A DNA stretch of 64,000 nt, taken from positions 186,001-250,000 of the forward strand of contig NZ_AULK01000002.1 in assembly GCF_000419445.1 (NCBI RefSeq), read 5' to 3'. The position numbers were made by a program, and so were the translations under genes. The notes below the pieces were generated by a model. That model made no database searches, was not told the origin of the DNA, and saw only the letters and a list, made by a program, of their open reading frames with translations. Origin of the DNA: Gryllotalpicola ginsengisoli DSM 22003. GTDB lineage: Bacteria > Actinomycetota > Actinomycetes > Actinomycetales > Microbacteriaceae. Positions 41,769-50,988 of this stretch are shown one piece after another (position 1 is the first letter of the stretch; every line of letters begins with the position of its first letter).

Positions 41769-44700
41769 TCACTCCCCGAGGGTGAGGGCGCGCTTGAGCA
41801 GGTCCGCCTGCTCGACCGCGTGGCGCTTGGCGGCGCCGACCGCGGGCGAAGCGGATGCCGGCCGCGAGACGACCCGGAAGGAGCGCTTGCCCGAGCGCGC
41901 GGCGGCCTCCACCATGTACGGCGCGGCACCCTGGTTCTCCGGCTCGTCCTGCACCCACACCAGCTCGGCGTTCGGGTAGCCGGCGAGTACCGACTCGAGC
42001 TCCTGCTTCGGCAGCGGGTAGAACTGCTCGAGGCGCACCACCGCGAGCTGCGGGTTCGGCGACTTCGCCAGCTCGCCCTTCAGGTCGTAGTAGAGCTTGC
42101 CGGCGCACACCAGCACCCGGCGCACCGCCGACTTGTCGGCGACATCGGGGTCGTCGATCACCGGCTCGAAGCGGCCCGAGGTGAACGCGGGCAGGTCGCT
42201 GGTCGCCCCGCGCAGGCGCAGCATCGCCTTCGGGGTGAAGACGATGAGCGGCTTGCGCGGCCGGGCGTAGGCCTGGCGGCGCAGCAGGTGGAAGTAGGAC
42301 GCGGGCGTCGAGGGCCGGGCGACGGTCATGTTGTTCTGCGCGCACAGCTGCAGGTAGCGCTCGATGCGCGCCGACGAGTGGTCGGGGCCCTGGCCCTCGT
42401 AGCCGTGCGGCAGCAGCAGCACGACCGAGGAGCGCTGGCCCCACTTCTGCTCGCTCGAGGCGATGTACTCGTCGATCACCGTCTGCGCCCCGTTGGCGAA
42501 GTCGCCGTACTGCGCCTCCCACAGCACGAGCGCCTCCGGGCGCTCGACCGAGTAGCCGTACTCGAAGCCCATCGCCGCGTACTCCGACAGCAGCGAGTCG
42601 TAGACGTAGAACCGGGCCTGGTTCTCGGACAGGTTGCCGAGCGGCACCCACTCCTGCCCGTTCACCTGGTCGTGGAGGACGGCGTGGCGCTGCGCGAAGG
42701 TGCCGCGGCGCGAGTCCTGGCCGGCCAGTCGCACCGGGGTGCCCTCGAGCACGAGCGAGCCGAAGGCGAGCAGCTCGGCGAAGCCCCAGTCGATGCCGCC
42801 CGAGCGGCTCATCTCGACGCGCTTCTTGAGCAGGGCCACGAGCTTCTTGTGCACCGTGAAGCCGGCCGGCGGGTTGTCGAAGGCGTCGCCGACGGTGCGG
42901 ATGACCTCCTCCGACACCCCGGTGCTGGCCAGCTCGCCGGCGGGGGCGTCGGCCGGGGCATCCGGCTGCGTGATCACGGGGATCGGCGAGGTCTGCGCCT
43001 CGTGCGTCTCGGCGAACGCCCGCTCGAGGCGTTCCTGGAAGTCGCGGTGGGCGGCCTCGTACTCCTCTTCCGTGATGTCGCCGCGGCCGACCAGCGCCTC
43101 CGTGTACAGCTTGCGCACCGAGCGCTTCGCCTCGATCAGGCTGTACATCAGCGGCTGCGTCATCGACGGGTCGTCGCCCTCGTTGTGGCCGCGGCGGCGG
43201 TAGCAGACCAGGTCGATGAACACGTCGCGGTGGAACTTCTGCCGGTACTCGAAGGCGAGCCGCGCGACGCGCACCACGGCCTCCGGGTCGTCGCCGTTCA
43301 CGTGGAAGATCGGCGCCTGGATGGTCTTGGCCACGTCGGTCGAGTACACCGAGCTGCGCCCCTCGTCGGGCGAGGTGGTGAAGCCGACCTGGTTGTTGAT
43401 GTTGACGTGGATGGTGCCGCCGGTGCGGTAGGCCCGCAGCTGCGACATCTGCAGCACCTCGGCGTTGATGCCCTGGCCGGCCAGCGCCGCGTCGCCGTGC
43501 ACGAGGATCGGCAGGGTGAGGAACGTCATCGGCGGCCGGCGGTCCTGCTTGGCCCGCACGATGCCCTCGAGCACGCCGTTGACGACCTCGAGGTGGCTGG
43601 GGTTGGCCGCCACGTACACCGGCACCTCCTTGCCGTCGGGCGCGGTGAACACGCCCTCGGTGCCGAGGTGGTACTTCACGTCGCCCGAGCCGGAGCCCTC
43701 GAACTGGCCCTCGAACTCGCGGAAGATCTGGCCGTAGGTCTTGCCCGCGATGTTGGTGAGCACGTTGAGGCGGCCGCGGTGCGCCATGCCGATCGCGACG
43801 CCGTCGAGACCCTCGTCGGCCGCGCCCTGCAGCAGCGTGTCGATGAGCGGGATGGTGGACTCGCCGCCCTCGAGGCTGAACCGCTTCTGCCCGACGTACT
43901 TGGTCTGCAGGAAGGTCTCGAACGCCTCGGCCTCGTTCAGCTTCGACAGGATGTGCAGCTGCTCGTCGTGCCCCGGCTTGACGTAGGGGCGCTCGAGCTT
44001 GCTCTGCATCCACGCCCGCTGCTCCGGGTCCTGGATGTGCATGTACTCGACGCCGACGGTGCGGCAGTACGAGTCGCGCAGCACGCCGAGGATGTCGCGC
44101 AGCTTCATCTCGCCGTAGTTGCCCGCGAAGCCGCCGGCGACGAAGGTGCGGTCCAGATCCCAGAAGGTCAGGCCGTGGCTCTTGATCTCCAGGTCAGGGT
44201 GGGTGCGCTGCTTGTACTCGAGCGGGTCGATGTCGGCCATCAGGTGGCCGCGCACCCGGTACGAGTTGATCAGCTCGTGCACGCGTGCCGTCTTGTTGAC
44301 CTGGTGGGCGAGGTCGACGTTGATGTCCTGCGCCCACACGATCGGCTCGTAGGGGATGCGCAGCGCGGAGAAGATCTCGTGGTAGAAGTCCTGCTCGCCG
44401 ATCAGCAGCTGGTGCACGATCTTGAGGAACTCGCCGCTGCCCGCGCCCTGGATGACCCGGTGGTCGTAGGTGCTGGTCAGGGTGATCGTCTTCGAGATGC
44501 CGAGGTCGACGAGCGTGTCGGGGCTCGCGCCCTGGAACTCGGCCGGGTACTCCAGCGCGCCGGCGCCGATGATGCAGCCCTGCCCCTTCATCAGGCGCGG
44601 CACCGAGTGGACGGTGCCGATGCCGCCGGGGTTGGTGAGCGAGACGGATGCCCCGGAGAAGTCGTCCGCGGTGAGCTTGTTGTTCCGCGCCCGCTTCACC

Positions 44701-45515
44701 AGGTCCTCGTAGGCGGCCAGGTAGTCGCTGAAGCTCAGCGTCTCCGCCCGCTTGATCGCGGGGACGAGCAGCGAGCGGCTGCCGTCGGGCTTCGGCAGGT
44801 CGATCGCGATGCCGAGGCCGATGTGCGCGGGCTTCACGACCGACGGCTTGCCGTCGACGACGTCGTAGTAGACGTTCTGGCTCGGGAACTGCTTCAGCGC
44901 CTTGATCAGCGCCCATCCGATGAGGTGGGTGAAGCTGACCTTGCCGCCGCGGGTGCGGGCCATGTGGTTGTTGATGACGATGCGGTTGTCGATCATCAGC
45001 TTGGCCGGGATCGTGCGCACGCTCGTCGCGGTCGGCACCGTGAGGCTCGTGTCCATGTTGGCGGCCAGCGACTTGGCCATGCCGCGCAGCGGGGTGACCT
45101 GTGCGGCCTCGGGCGCCTCGTCCTTCTTCGGGGCCGCCGCCGGCGCGTCCGCCGGGACCGGGGTCGGCCGGGGCGCGACCGACGTGGTGCGCGCGACCGG
45201 CTGGCCGGCCGGGCGGGGCGCGGATGCCGGGGCCTGGGGCTGCTCAGCAGCCTGGGTCTGCGCGGGGGTCTGTGCCGGGGCCGGGGACTGCGTCGTCTGC
45301 GCGGGCGCCGGAGCCGCCGCTGCGGGCTGCGGGGGTGCGGCCGGTGATGCCGAGGAGGCGCCGCCCGAGGCATCCGCCTTCTTCTGCTCCAGAATCGGCC
45401 ACCACGACTGGTCGACCGAGTTCTTGTCGACGAGGTACTGCTCGTAGAGCTCTTCGACGAGCCAATCATTGGCGCCGAACTTGCCCTCTTCCGTTCCCGT
45501 CAACTGGCTTGCCAC
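41769..45515 (-). CDS. kgd: Multifunctional 2-oxoglutarate decarboxylase/dehydrogenase (Kgd, SucA type)
   Basis: 1248 residues. An N-terminal segment ('FGANDWLVEELYEQYLVDKNSVDQSWWP') and an Ala/Pro/Gln linker (about 45-125) precede an E2-like acyltransferase core ('ISKTITLTSTYDHRVIQGAGSGEFLKIV') without lipoyl domain, then the thiamine-diphosphate E1 part from about residue 380 ('GMAHRGRLNVLTNIAGKTYGQIFREF', 'GINAEVLQMSQL', 'NNQVGFTTSPDEGRSS', 'YRRRGHNEGDDPSMTQPLMY'). In actinobacteria this fused enzyme works at the 2-oxoglutarate node of the TCA cycle and is regulated by a GarA-type protein. The GTG at 45515 is chosen because GGAGAAGG lies about 15 bases upstream; an ATG at 45584 is possible. 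Confidence 0.95.
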   Translation of the reverse strand: MASQLTGTEEGKFGANDWLVEELYEQYLVDKNSVDQSWWPILEQKKADASGGASSASPAAPPQPAAAAPAPAQTTQSPAPAQTPAQTQAAEQPQAPASAPRPAGQPVARTTSVAPRPTPVPADAPAAAPKKDEAPEAAQVTPLRGMAKSLAANMDTSLTVPTATSVRTIPAKLMIDNRIVINNHMARTRGGKVSFTHLIGWALIKALKQFPSQNVYYDVVDGKPSVVKPAHIGLGIAIDLPKPDGSRSLLVPAIKRAETLSFSDYLAAYEDLVKRARNNKLTADDFSGASVSLTNPGGIGTVHSVPRLMKGQGCIIGAGALEYPAEFQGASPDTLVDLGISKTITLTSTYDHRVIQGAGSGEFLKIVHQLLIGEQDFYHEIFSALRIPYEPIVWAQDINVDLAHQVNKTARVHELINSYRVRGHLMADIDPLEYKQRTHPDLEIKSHGLTFWDLDRTFVAGGFAGNYGEMKLRDILGVLRDSYCRTVGVEYMHIQDPEQRAWMQSKLERPYVKPGHDEQLHILSKLNEAEAFETFLQTKYVGQKRFSLEGGESTIPLIDTLLQGAADEGLDGVAIGMAHRGRLNVLTNIAGKTYGQIFREFEGQFEGSGSGDVKYHLGTEGVFTAPDGKEVPVYVAANPSHLEVVNGVLEGIVRAKQDRRPPMTFLTLPILVHGDAALAGQGINAEVLQMSQLRAYRTGGTIHVNINNQVGFTTSPDEGRSSVYSTDVAKTIQAPIFHVNGDDPEAVVRVARLAFEYRQKFHRDVFIDLVCYRRRGHNEGDDPSMTQPLMYSLIEAKRSVRKLYTEALVGRGDITEEEYEAAHRDFQERLERAFAETHEAQTSPIPVITQPDAPADAPAGELASTGVSEEVIRTVGDAFDNPPAGFTVHKKLVALLKKRVEMSRSGGIDWGFAELLAFGSLVLEGTPVRLAGQDSRRGTFAQRHAVLHDQVNGQEWVPLGNLSENQARFYVYDSLLSEYAAMGFEYGYSVERPEALVLWEAQYGDFANGAQTVIDEYIASSEQKWGQRSSVVLLLPHGYEGQGPDHSSARIERYLQLCAQNNMTVARPSTPASYFHLLRRQAYARPRKPLIVFTPKAMLRLRGATSDLPAFTSGRFEPVIDDPDVADKSAVRRVLVCAGKLYYDLKGELAKSPNPQLAVVRLEQFYPLPKQELESVLAGYPNAELVWVQDEPENQGAAPYMVEAAARSGKRSFRVVSRPASASPAVGAAKRHAVEQADLLKRALTLGE

Positions 45516-45660
45516 AGCCGATCGCCCACCTTCTCCATTGACGTGCAAATGATTCGACACCGGGCGCACGCCCGTGTGCATCAACGGGTCTCAAGCCTAG
45601 TCCTCCGCGGTACACCCTTGGCGACGAGGCCCCCGGGGTGGCGCAGCCCGCGGCACGGCA

Positions 45661-45666
45661 TAGCCT
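45661..45666 (+). promoter_or_regulatory. -10 box TAGCCT for leaderless guaB1
   Basis: TAGCCT lies 7 bases before the ATG at 45674, with CGTAACC between, which cannot serve as a ribosome-binding site. It decides the start against the open frame from 45638. Confidence 0.6.
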
Positions 45667-45673
45667 CGTAACC

Positions 45674-47113
45674 ATGAGGTTCTACGGCGAGGCGCCCCAC
45701 CACGACCTGACGTACTCCGACGTGTTCCTGGTACCCAGCCGCTCGGGCGTCACGAGCCGGCTCGACGTGGATCTCGCGCCCGGCGACGGCACCGGCGCGA
45801 CCATCCCGATCGTCGCGGCGAACATGAACTCGGTCACCGGACCGCGCCTCGCCGCCGCCCTCGCCCGCCGCGGCGGCATCGGGGTGCTGCCGCAGGACAT
45901 GCACCCGGACGAGCTGGACGCGGCGATCCGCTGGGTGAAGGAGCAGCCGACCGCGTTCGACTCGCCGCTCGTGCTCTCGCCCGACGACACCGCCGCCGAC
46001 GCCCTGCTGCGCATCCCGCCCGCCCCCGGCCACGGCATCGTGCTCGAGGACGCGGGCGGCGAGTACCTCGGCACCGTGCCGGCGCCGCGGCTCGCGCACG
46101 TGCCGCCGGACGCCCGCCTCGGCGACCTCGTGCACGGCGACCTGACGGCGCTCGAGGCGGCGCAGATCCCCGACGGGCGCGCCGCCTTCGAGCTGCTCGA
46201 GGCCTCGGGCCTCGACTTCGCCCCGGTGGTCTCCGGCGGCCGCGTCGTTGGCACCCTGTCGAAGACCTCGGCGCTGCGCTCCACCATCTATCGGCCCGCC
46301 GTCGACGACCAGGGGCGGCTGCGGCTGGCCGCGGCCATCGGCATCAACGGCGACGTGGTCGGCAAGGCCCGCGCGCTGAAGGAGGCCGGCGTCGACGTGC
46401 TCGTGCTCGACACGGCGCACGGCGATCAGGACGGCATGCGCCGCGCACTCTCCGCCGTCGCCGGGCTCGACCTCGGGCTGCCGCTGGCCGCCGGCAACAT
46501 CGTCACCGCGGCCGCCGTGCAGGATCTCGTCGCCGAGGGCGCCGACATCCTCAAGGTCGGCGTCGGGCCCGGCGCGATGTGCACCACGCGCATGATGACG
46601 GCGGTGGGGCGGCCGCAGTTCTCCGCGGTGCTCGAGACCGCGGAGGCGGCGCGCGAGCTCGGCAAGCACGTGTGGGCCGACGGCGGGGTCAGGTACCCGA
46701 GGGACGTCGCGCTCGCGCTGGCCGCAGGTGCGGCATCCGTCATGATCGGGTCGTGGTTCGCGGGCACGATCGAGGCACCCGGCACGCTGCACACGGATGA
46801 GTCGGGCCGGCTGTACAAGGAGAGCTGGGGCATGGCCTCGACCAAGGCCGTGAAGGAGCGCTTCGAGCGGCTGTCGGCCTACGAGCGGGCGCGCAAGGAG
46901 CTGTTCGCCGAGGGCATCTCGTCGTCGAAGATCTACCTCGACCCGCTGCGCCCGTCGGTCGAGGACCTGCTCGACATGATCACGACGGGGGTGCGCTCGT
47001 CGTTCACCTACGCGGGGGCGCGCACGGTGGCGGAGTTCCACGAGCGCGCGCTCGTCGGGGTGCAGTCGGCCGCCGGCTACGAGGAGGGCAAGCCGCTGCC
47101 GGTGAGCTGGTAG
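45674..47113 (+). CDS. guaB1: IMP dehydrogenase-family protein, GuaB1 type (GMP reductase)
   Basis: 479 residues. The TIM barrel carries 'PIVAANMNSVTGPRLAAALARRGGIGVLPQDM', the catalytic loop 'KVGVGPGAMCTTRMMTAVG' with the nucleophilic Cys at about residue 302, and 'VWADGGVRYPRDVALALAAGAASVMIGSWFAGT'. A CBS pair is inserted at about 95-205. The actinobacterial GuaB1 subgroup has been shown in mycobacteria to act as GMP reductase (GMP to IMP) rather than IMP dehydrogenase, so that activity is proposed. Expression is probably leaderless. It converges with the AbiEi-like gene, with a 70 bp repeat between. Confidence 0.88.
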   Translation: MRFYGEAPHHDLTYSDVFLVPSRSGVTSRLDVDLAPGDGTGATIPIVAANMNSVTGPRLAAALARRGGIGVLPQDMHPDELDAAIRWVKEQPTAFDSPLVLSPDDTAADALLRIPPAPGHGIVLEDAGGEYLGTVPAPRLAHVPPDARLGDLVHGDLTALEAAQIPDGRAAFELLEASGLDFAPVVSGGRVVGTLSKTSALRSTIYRPAVDDQGRLRLAAAIGINGDVVGKARALKEAGVDVLVLDTAHGDQDGMRRALSAVAGLDLGLPLAAGNIVTAAAVQDLVAEGADILKVGVGPGAMCTTRMMTAVGRPQFSAVLETAEAARELGKHVWADGGVRYPRDVALALAAGAASVMIGSWFAGTIEAPGTLHTDESGRLYKESWGMASTKAVKERFERLSAYERARKELFAEGISSSKIYLDPLRPSVEDLLDMITTGVRSSFTYAGARTVAEFHERALVGVQSAAGYEEGKPLPVSW

Positions 47114-47130
47114 GGCGGCTCCTGTCCTGT

Positions 47131-47200
47131 TTGCGCTACTCATACCGACACGCGCCACTTGCACGACAGGCGCGCCAGTCCGGGTCAGTAGCGCGAGCGG
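47131..47200 (+). repeat. 70 bp inverted-repeat element, family B copy 1
   Basis: Ends TTGCGCTACT and AGTAGCGC plus AGCGG-type flank. It matches copy 2 (48277-48346) at 56 of 70 positions without gaps by hand alignment. The stop codon of the AbiEi-like gene (47185-47187) lies inside it. Confidence 0.85.
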
Positions 47201-48159
47201 GGGCGCTGCGGCAGACCCGCGTCGCGCAGAAGCCGCGCGAAGCCGGGACGGTGGGCGAGCAACGCCGGCTCCCAGCGGGCGAAGTCGGCGCCGAGCGCAC
47301 GGATGCGATCCTCGCGGCGCTTCTCGGCGATCACCGCCTGCGCCGTCGTCCTTCTGTGCAGCAGCTCGGGTTTGAGGTACTTCCCCAGACCGTCGCACTC
47401 GCCGGCGAGGCCGTGTTCCGGCCACCAGAAATCGGTGTCGCCGACGTGGCCCGATCGGTCGAACCACGGCTGCTGCAGCACCGGCTGCGGAAAACCCAAT
47501 TCGTGGATGAGCACCCGGCTCTCCGACTCGCGCACCGAGTCCGAGAGCGTCGTCGAGAACTCCGCGACGCGGCGCATCTTGCCGAACGCGTAACGGCCTC
47601 GCTGCTCGTCAAGTTCGGCGGCGAGGTCCGCCATCGTGAGCAAGGGCGCGGGCTTCCGCTTGCGATGCAGCGCGGCGTCGGCCAGTGCAACCGCCGGGGC
47701 GAAGGGGGCCATGCGGGCGACGTCCATCACCGTGCGCGCGGGCGAGGTCACGAGGAATCCCGCGACCTCGACCACCTCGTCGTCACGTAACGCCGCGCCG
47801 TAGCGTTGCACGTTTCCGGTCGACCGGCCACCGCTAGCGGGCGGGATCGTCACCTGCACCCGGCGAGGCCACGCGTGCAGACTAGGGAGACCGAGAAGGG
47901 CCGCCGCTGAGAAGTGGGAGAACACGACGTCGGGCTCCATGGTCGTGGCCATGCCGACGACGAATGCGCGGAAGCGGTCGTCCGGGCCGAGACCCTCCCA
48001 CCGCCCGCGGTCGAGGAACACGGATGGCGCCACCCTGACGTACTTGCCCTTGCCGGCGTCGCGACGGATCGCGGTCGACTCCGTCGCCCGGCCCCGCGCG
48101 TCGCTCGTCAGTTCCAGGCCGAGTTCCTGAGCGGCGGCGAATGCGTGTGAGCGGTCCAT
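47185..48159 (-). CDS. AbiEi-antitoxin-like winged-helix protein with endonuclease-like C-terminus
   Basis: 324 residues. The N-terminal part (about 1-60) resembles AbiEi-type winged helices ('AIRRDAGKGKYVRVAPSVFLD'), followed by the middle domain 'HFSAAALLGLPSLHAWPRRVQVTIPP' and 'VTSPARTVMDVARMAPFAPAVALADAALHR'. The C-terminal 120 residues contain 'DTDFWWPEHGLAGECDGLGKYL' (split here at 20: DTDFWWPEHGLAGECDGLGK) and 'AEKRREDRIRALGADFARW', which resemble the D-x(n)-ExDGxxKY motif of Vsr/DUF559-type nuclease folds. Such single proteins are widespread in actinobacteria without a known toxin partner, and none is adjacent here. Two 70 bp repeats bracket the gene. GTG/ATG choice: ATG at 48159. Function is not established. 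Confidence 0.75.
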   Translation of the reverse strand: MDRSHAFAAAQELGLELTSDARGRATESTAIRRDAGKGKYVRVAPSVFLDRGRWEGLGPDDRFRAFVVGMATTMEPDVVFSHFSAAALLGLPSLHAWPRRVQVTIPPASGGRSTGNVQRYGAALRDDEVVEVAGFLVTSPARTVMDVARMAPFAPAVALADAALHRKRKPAPLLTMADLAAELDEQRGRYAFGKMRRVAEFSTTLSDSVRESESRVLIHELGFPQPVLQQPWFDRSGHVGDTDFWWPEHGLAGECDGLGKYLKPELLHRRTTAQAVIAEKRREDRIRALGADFARWEPALLAHRPGFARLLRDAGLPQRPRSRY

Positions 48160-48276
48160 GGCGCACGATGATGCGGGATGCGGGTCTCCTCCGGGCGCGA
48201 GGGGTGCGGCATCCGTGAAGAACCCGTTGGTGGTCTCAGCTGTGCAGGGGAAGTCGCGCCTCTCGAGCGCGAGCGG

Positions 48277-48346
48277 TTGCGCTACTCCGGCAGACACCCG
48301 CTACTTCCACACCAGGCGCGCCAGTCGGTGCGAGTAGCGCAAGCGG
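48277..48346 (+). repeat. 70 bp inverted-repeat element, family B copy 2
   Basis: Ends TTGCGCTACT and AGTAGCGCAA followed by GCGG. Same orientation as copy 1, 1146 bases away, so the two form direct repeats around the AbiEi-like gene. It lies in the 305-base gap between that gene and the CNNM-like gene; the rest of the gap shows only a TAGTAC near 48430 that might be part of a promoter. Confidence 0.85.
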
Positions 48347-48464
48347 TGCCGCGGCGGACGGCGCGAGCGGGGGTGCGGCGGATACACTGAGGCGACCATG
48401 GACGAACCCCCGTCTGAGCCGATCGGCCATAGTACGAAGCCCGTGACCTCGGGATCGGCGCCGC

Positions 48465-49829
48465 GTGTCTGAGTGGATCCTCCTCGCCATCGGCGTCGTG
48501 CTCACCGTGGGAACGGGCTTCTTCGTCGCCAGCGAGTTCGCGCTGGTCAACCTCGACCGCGCCGACCTCGAGGCGCGGCGCGATCGCGGCGAGACCCGCC
48601 TGTCGATGACGATCGCCGCGCTGCGGCACACCTCGACGCACCTCTCCAGCGCGCAGCTCGGCATCACGCTCACCACGCTGCTCACCGGCTTCACCCTCGA
48701 ACCGTCGATCGGGGCCCTGCTCGCGCCGCTCTTCACGGCTGTGGGGCTCGCGGATGCCGCATCCGTCGGCATCTCGTCCGTGATCGCCGTCGTGATCGCG
48801 ACCCTCGCCTCGATGATCATCGGCGAGCTGGTGCCCAAGAGCTTCGCGCTCGCCCTGCCGATCGCGACCGCCAAGCTCGTGATCCCGTTCCAGTCGGCGT
48901 TCACGACCGTGTTCCGGCCCGCGGTCGCGCTGCTGAACGGCTCGGCGTCGGCGGTGCTGCGGCTGTTCGGCGTCGAGGCCAAGGAGGAGCTCTCGGGCGC
49001 CCGCAGCGCCGAGGAGCTGAGCGCCCTGGTGCGCCGCTCTGCCGAGCAGGGCATGCTCGAGAAGGACACGGCGAGCCTGCTCGACCGCACGCTGATGTTC
49101 TCGGCCCGGGTCGCCAGCGACGTGATGACCCCGCGCCCCCGGCTCGAGACGGTGCGCCGCGACGACCACGCGGATCACGTCATCGAGCTGGCCCGCCAGA
49201 CCGGGTTCTCCCGGTTCCCGGTCGTCGACGACGGCATCGACGACATCGCCGGCATCGTGCACGTCAAGCAGGCGGTGGCCGTGCCGCGCGAGCGCCGCGC
49301 CCGGGTGCCGGTGAGCGCGCTGCAGGCCGAGGCGCTGCGCGTGCCCGAGACGATGCGGCTCGACGCGCTGCTGTCCGAGTTGCGTGCCCGCAGCCTGCAG
49401 ATGGCCGTCGTCGTCGACGAGTACGGCGGCACGGCGGGCGTCGCGACCCTCGAAGACCTCGTCGAGGAGCTCGTCGGCGAGGTGAGCGACGAGCACGACA
49501 CCGGCCCGATCGACATCGTGCGCGGCACCGGCGACGCGGCCGGCGTGGTGCAGTTCAGCGGCATGCTGCGCCCCGACGAGCTGCTCGACCGCGCCGGCGT
49601 CGAGGTTCCGGAGGACGACCGGTACGAGACGGTGGCGGGCTTCGTGATGGCGACGCTCGGGCGGCTTCCCGAGCCGGGGGACGAAGTCGCGGTCGCCGGG
49701 GGGATGCTGCGCGTCGAGAGCCTGGACGGGCGCCGGATCGACCGGCTCTCGTTCACGCCGGGGCGAGCGGATGACGCATCCGTCGCCCCTGCCGACGCGG
49801 GCGGCCGGGGCGGTGATCGTCGTGCCTGA
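48465..49829 (+). CDS. CNNM/CorC (HlyC-like) family membrane protein
   Basis: 454 residues. A DUF21 membrane domain (about 1-190: 'WILLAIGVVLTVGTGFFVASEFALVNLDRADLE', 'LGITLTTLLTGFTLEPSIG', 'IIGELVPKSFALALP') is followed by a CBS pair ('VMTPRPRLETVRRDDHADH', 'VVVDEYGGTAGVATLEDLVEELVGEV') and a C-terminal CorC_HlyC domain to about residue 440. The family is linked to magnesium/cobalt homeostasis by transport or regulation. The second, shorter paralogue overlaps its end by 8 bases, a frequent pairing in actinobacteria. Confidence 0.9.
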   Translation: MSEWILLAIGVVLTVGTGFFVASEFALVNLDRADLEARRDRGETRLSMTIAALRHTSTHLSSAQLGITLTTLLTGFTLEPSIGALLAPLFTAVGLADAASVGISSVIAVVIATLASMIIGELVPKSFALALPIATAKLVIPFQSAFTTVFRPAVALLNGSASAVLRLFGVEAKEELSGARSAEELSALVRRSAEQGMLEKDTASLLDRTLMFSARVASDVMTPRPRLETVRRDDHADHVIELARQTGFSRFPVVDDGIDDIAGIVHVKQAVAVPRERRARVPVSALQAEALRVPETMRLDALLSELRARSLQMAVVVDEYGGTAGVATLEDLVEELVGEVSDEHDTGPIDIVRGTGDAAGVVQFSGMLRPDELLDRAGVEVPEDDRYETVAGFVMATLGRLPEPGDEVAVAGGMLRVESLDGRRIDRLSFTPGRADDASVAPADAGGRGGDRRA

Positions 49830-50871
49830 CTGGGCCGGGATCGTCTGCCTGGTCGTGCTGCTTGCGGCCAACGCGTTCTTCGTCGGCGCCGAGTTCGCCG
49901 TCATCTCCGCCCGCCGCTCGCAGATCGAGCCCGCCGCCGAGCGCGGCAAGCGCAGCGCGGTCACCGCCCTGTGGGCGATGGAGCACGCCACCCTGATGCT
50001 CGCGACCACGCAGCTGGGCATCACGGTGTGCTCGCTGCTGATCCTGAACGTGTCGGAACCGGCGATCCACCACCTGCTGGAGGGCCCGCTCGCGCTGACC
50101 GGGCTGTCGGAGGACGGCATCGGCGTCGCCGCGTTCGTGATCACCCTGGTGCTCGTGTCGTTCCTGCACGTCGTGCTCGGCGAGATGGTGCCGAAGAACC
50201 TGTCCTTCTCCTTCCCGGACCGCGCCGTGGTGCTGCTCGCGCCGCCGCTCGTCGCGGTCGGACGCGTCGTGCGGCCGATCACCCGGGCGCTGAACGCCAC
50301 CTCGAACGGAGTGGTGCGGCTGTTCGGGGTGACGCCGCGCGACGAGGCGGTCTCGGCGTTCACGCTCGAGGAGGTCGAGACGATCGTCGAGCAGTCGACC
50401 CGCGAGGGCGTGCTGCAGGATTCCACCGGCACGCTTTCGAACGCGTTCGAGTTCAGCATGAAGCGCGCCAGCGAGGTCAGCGTGCCGCTCGACAAGCTGG
50501 TGCGGCTGCCGGCGACCGCGACGCCCGCCGACGTCGAGCGGGCGGTCGCGAAGAACGGGTTCTCGCGCTACGTCATCGAGGACGACCAGGGGCAGCCGTC
50601 GGGCTACGTGCACCTGAAGGACGTGCTCGAACTCGAGGGGGAGGCGTTCGACCGGCCGATCCCCGCGGCGGCGATCCGGCCGCTCGTGGTGGTCGCCGAC
50701 GACGCCGAGATCGAGGACGTGCTGGCCGTGCTGCGGCGCCGGGCGACGCACCTGGCCCGGGTCGTCGATGCGGCCGGTGCGACGGTCGGCGTGGTGTTCC
50801 TCGAGGACATCCTCGAGGAGCTCGTGGGCGAGGTGCACGACGCGACAGTTCGTTCTTCGCGCCGGTCCTAG
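49822..50871 (+). CDS. CNNM/CorC-family membrane protein, short paralogue
   Basis: 349 residues from the GTG at 49822 (VPDWAGIVCLVVLLAANAFF); a GTG at 49813 is an alternative. DUF21 ('VGAEFAVISARRSQIE', 'LGITVCSLLILNVSEPAI', 'VLGEMVPKNLSFSFPD') and the CBS pair are present, ending at 'VVFLEDILEELVGEVHDA'. The CorC_HlyC domain of the first paralogue is absent. The last codons (SSRRS) and the stop lie in a family C repeat hairpin. The two proteins probably form a heteromeric complex. Confidence 0.88.
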   Translation: MPDWAGIVCLVVLLAANAFFVGAEFAVISARRSQIEPAAERGKRSAVTALWAMEHATLMLATTQLGITVCSLLILNVSEPAIHHLLEGPLALTGLSEDGIGVAAFVITLVLVSFLHVVLGEMVPKNLSFSFPDRAVVLLAPPLVAVGRVVRPITRALNATSNGVVRLFGVTPRDEAVSAFTLEEVETIVEQSTREGVLQDSTGTLSNAFEFSMKRASEVSVPLDKLVRLPATATPADVERAVAKNGFSRYVIEDDQGQPSGYVHLKDVLELEGEAFDRPIPAAAIRPLVVVADDAEIEDVLAVLRRRATHLARVVDAAGATVGVVFLEDILEELVGEVHDATVRSSRRS

Positions 50872-50981
50872 CCCGGCGCGAGTCGCTGCGCTCAGCGGCG
50901 AGCAAGTCGCCGCTTCGCTATGGCGGGTTCGGTGCACACGTCGCGAGTGCAGGTTGGTCGCGCCGGTCCTAGCCCGGCGCG
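50857..50981 (+). repeat. Family C repeat, copy 2, with duplicated hairpin
   Basis: A 9 bp hairpin TCGCGCCGG/CCGGCGCGA at 50857-50881 (loop TCCTAGC, which contains the stop codon of the CNNM paralogue) is repeated at 50959-50981 with an 8 bp stem and the identical loop. Between them, AGCGGCGA-GCAAG-TCGCCGCT (50895-50912 region) forms a perfect 8 bp hairpin. Confidence 0.75.
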
Positions 50982-50988
50982 CGCGGTG

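Noticed and set aside
49822-50871. Frameshift or truncation of the second CNNM protein
   Set aside because: It lacks the CorC_HlyC domain, but the paired long/short arrangement is usual in actinobacteria and the frame is intact to the CBS end, so it is treated as a natural short paralogue.
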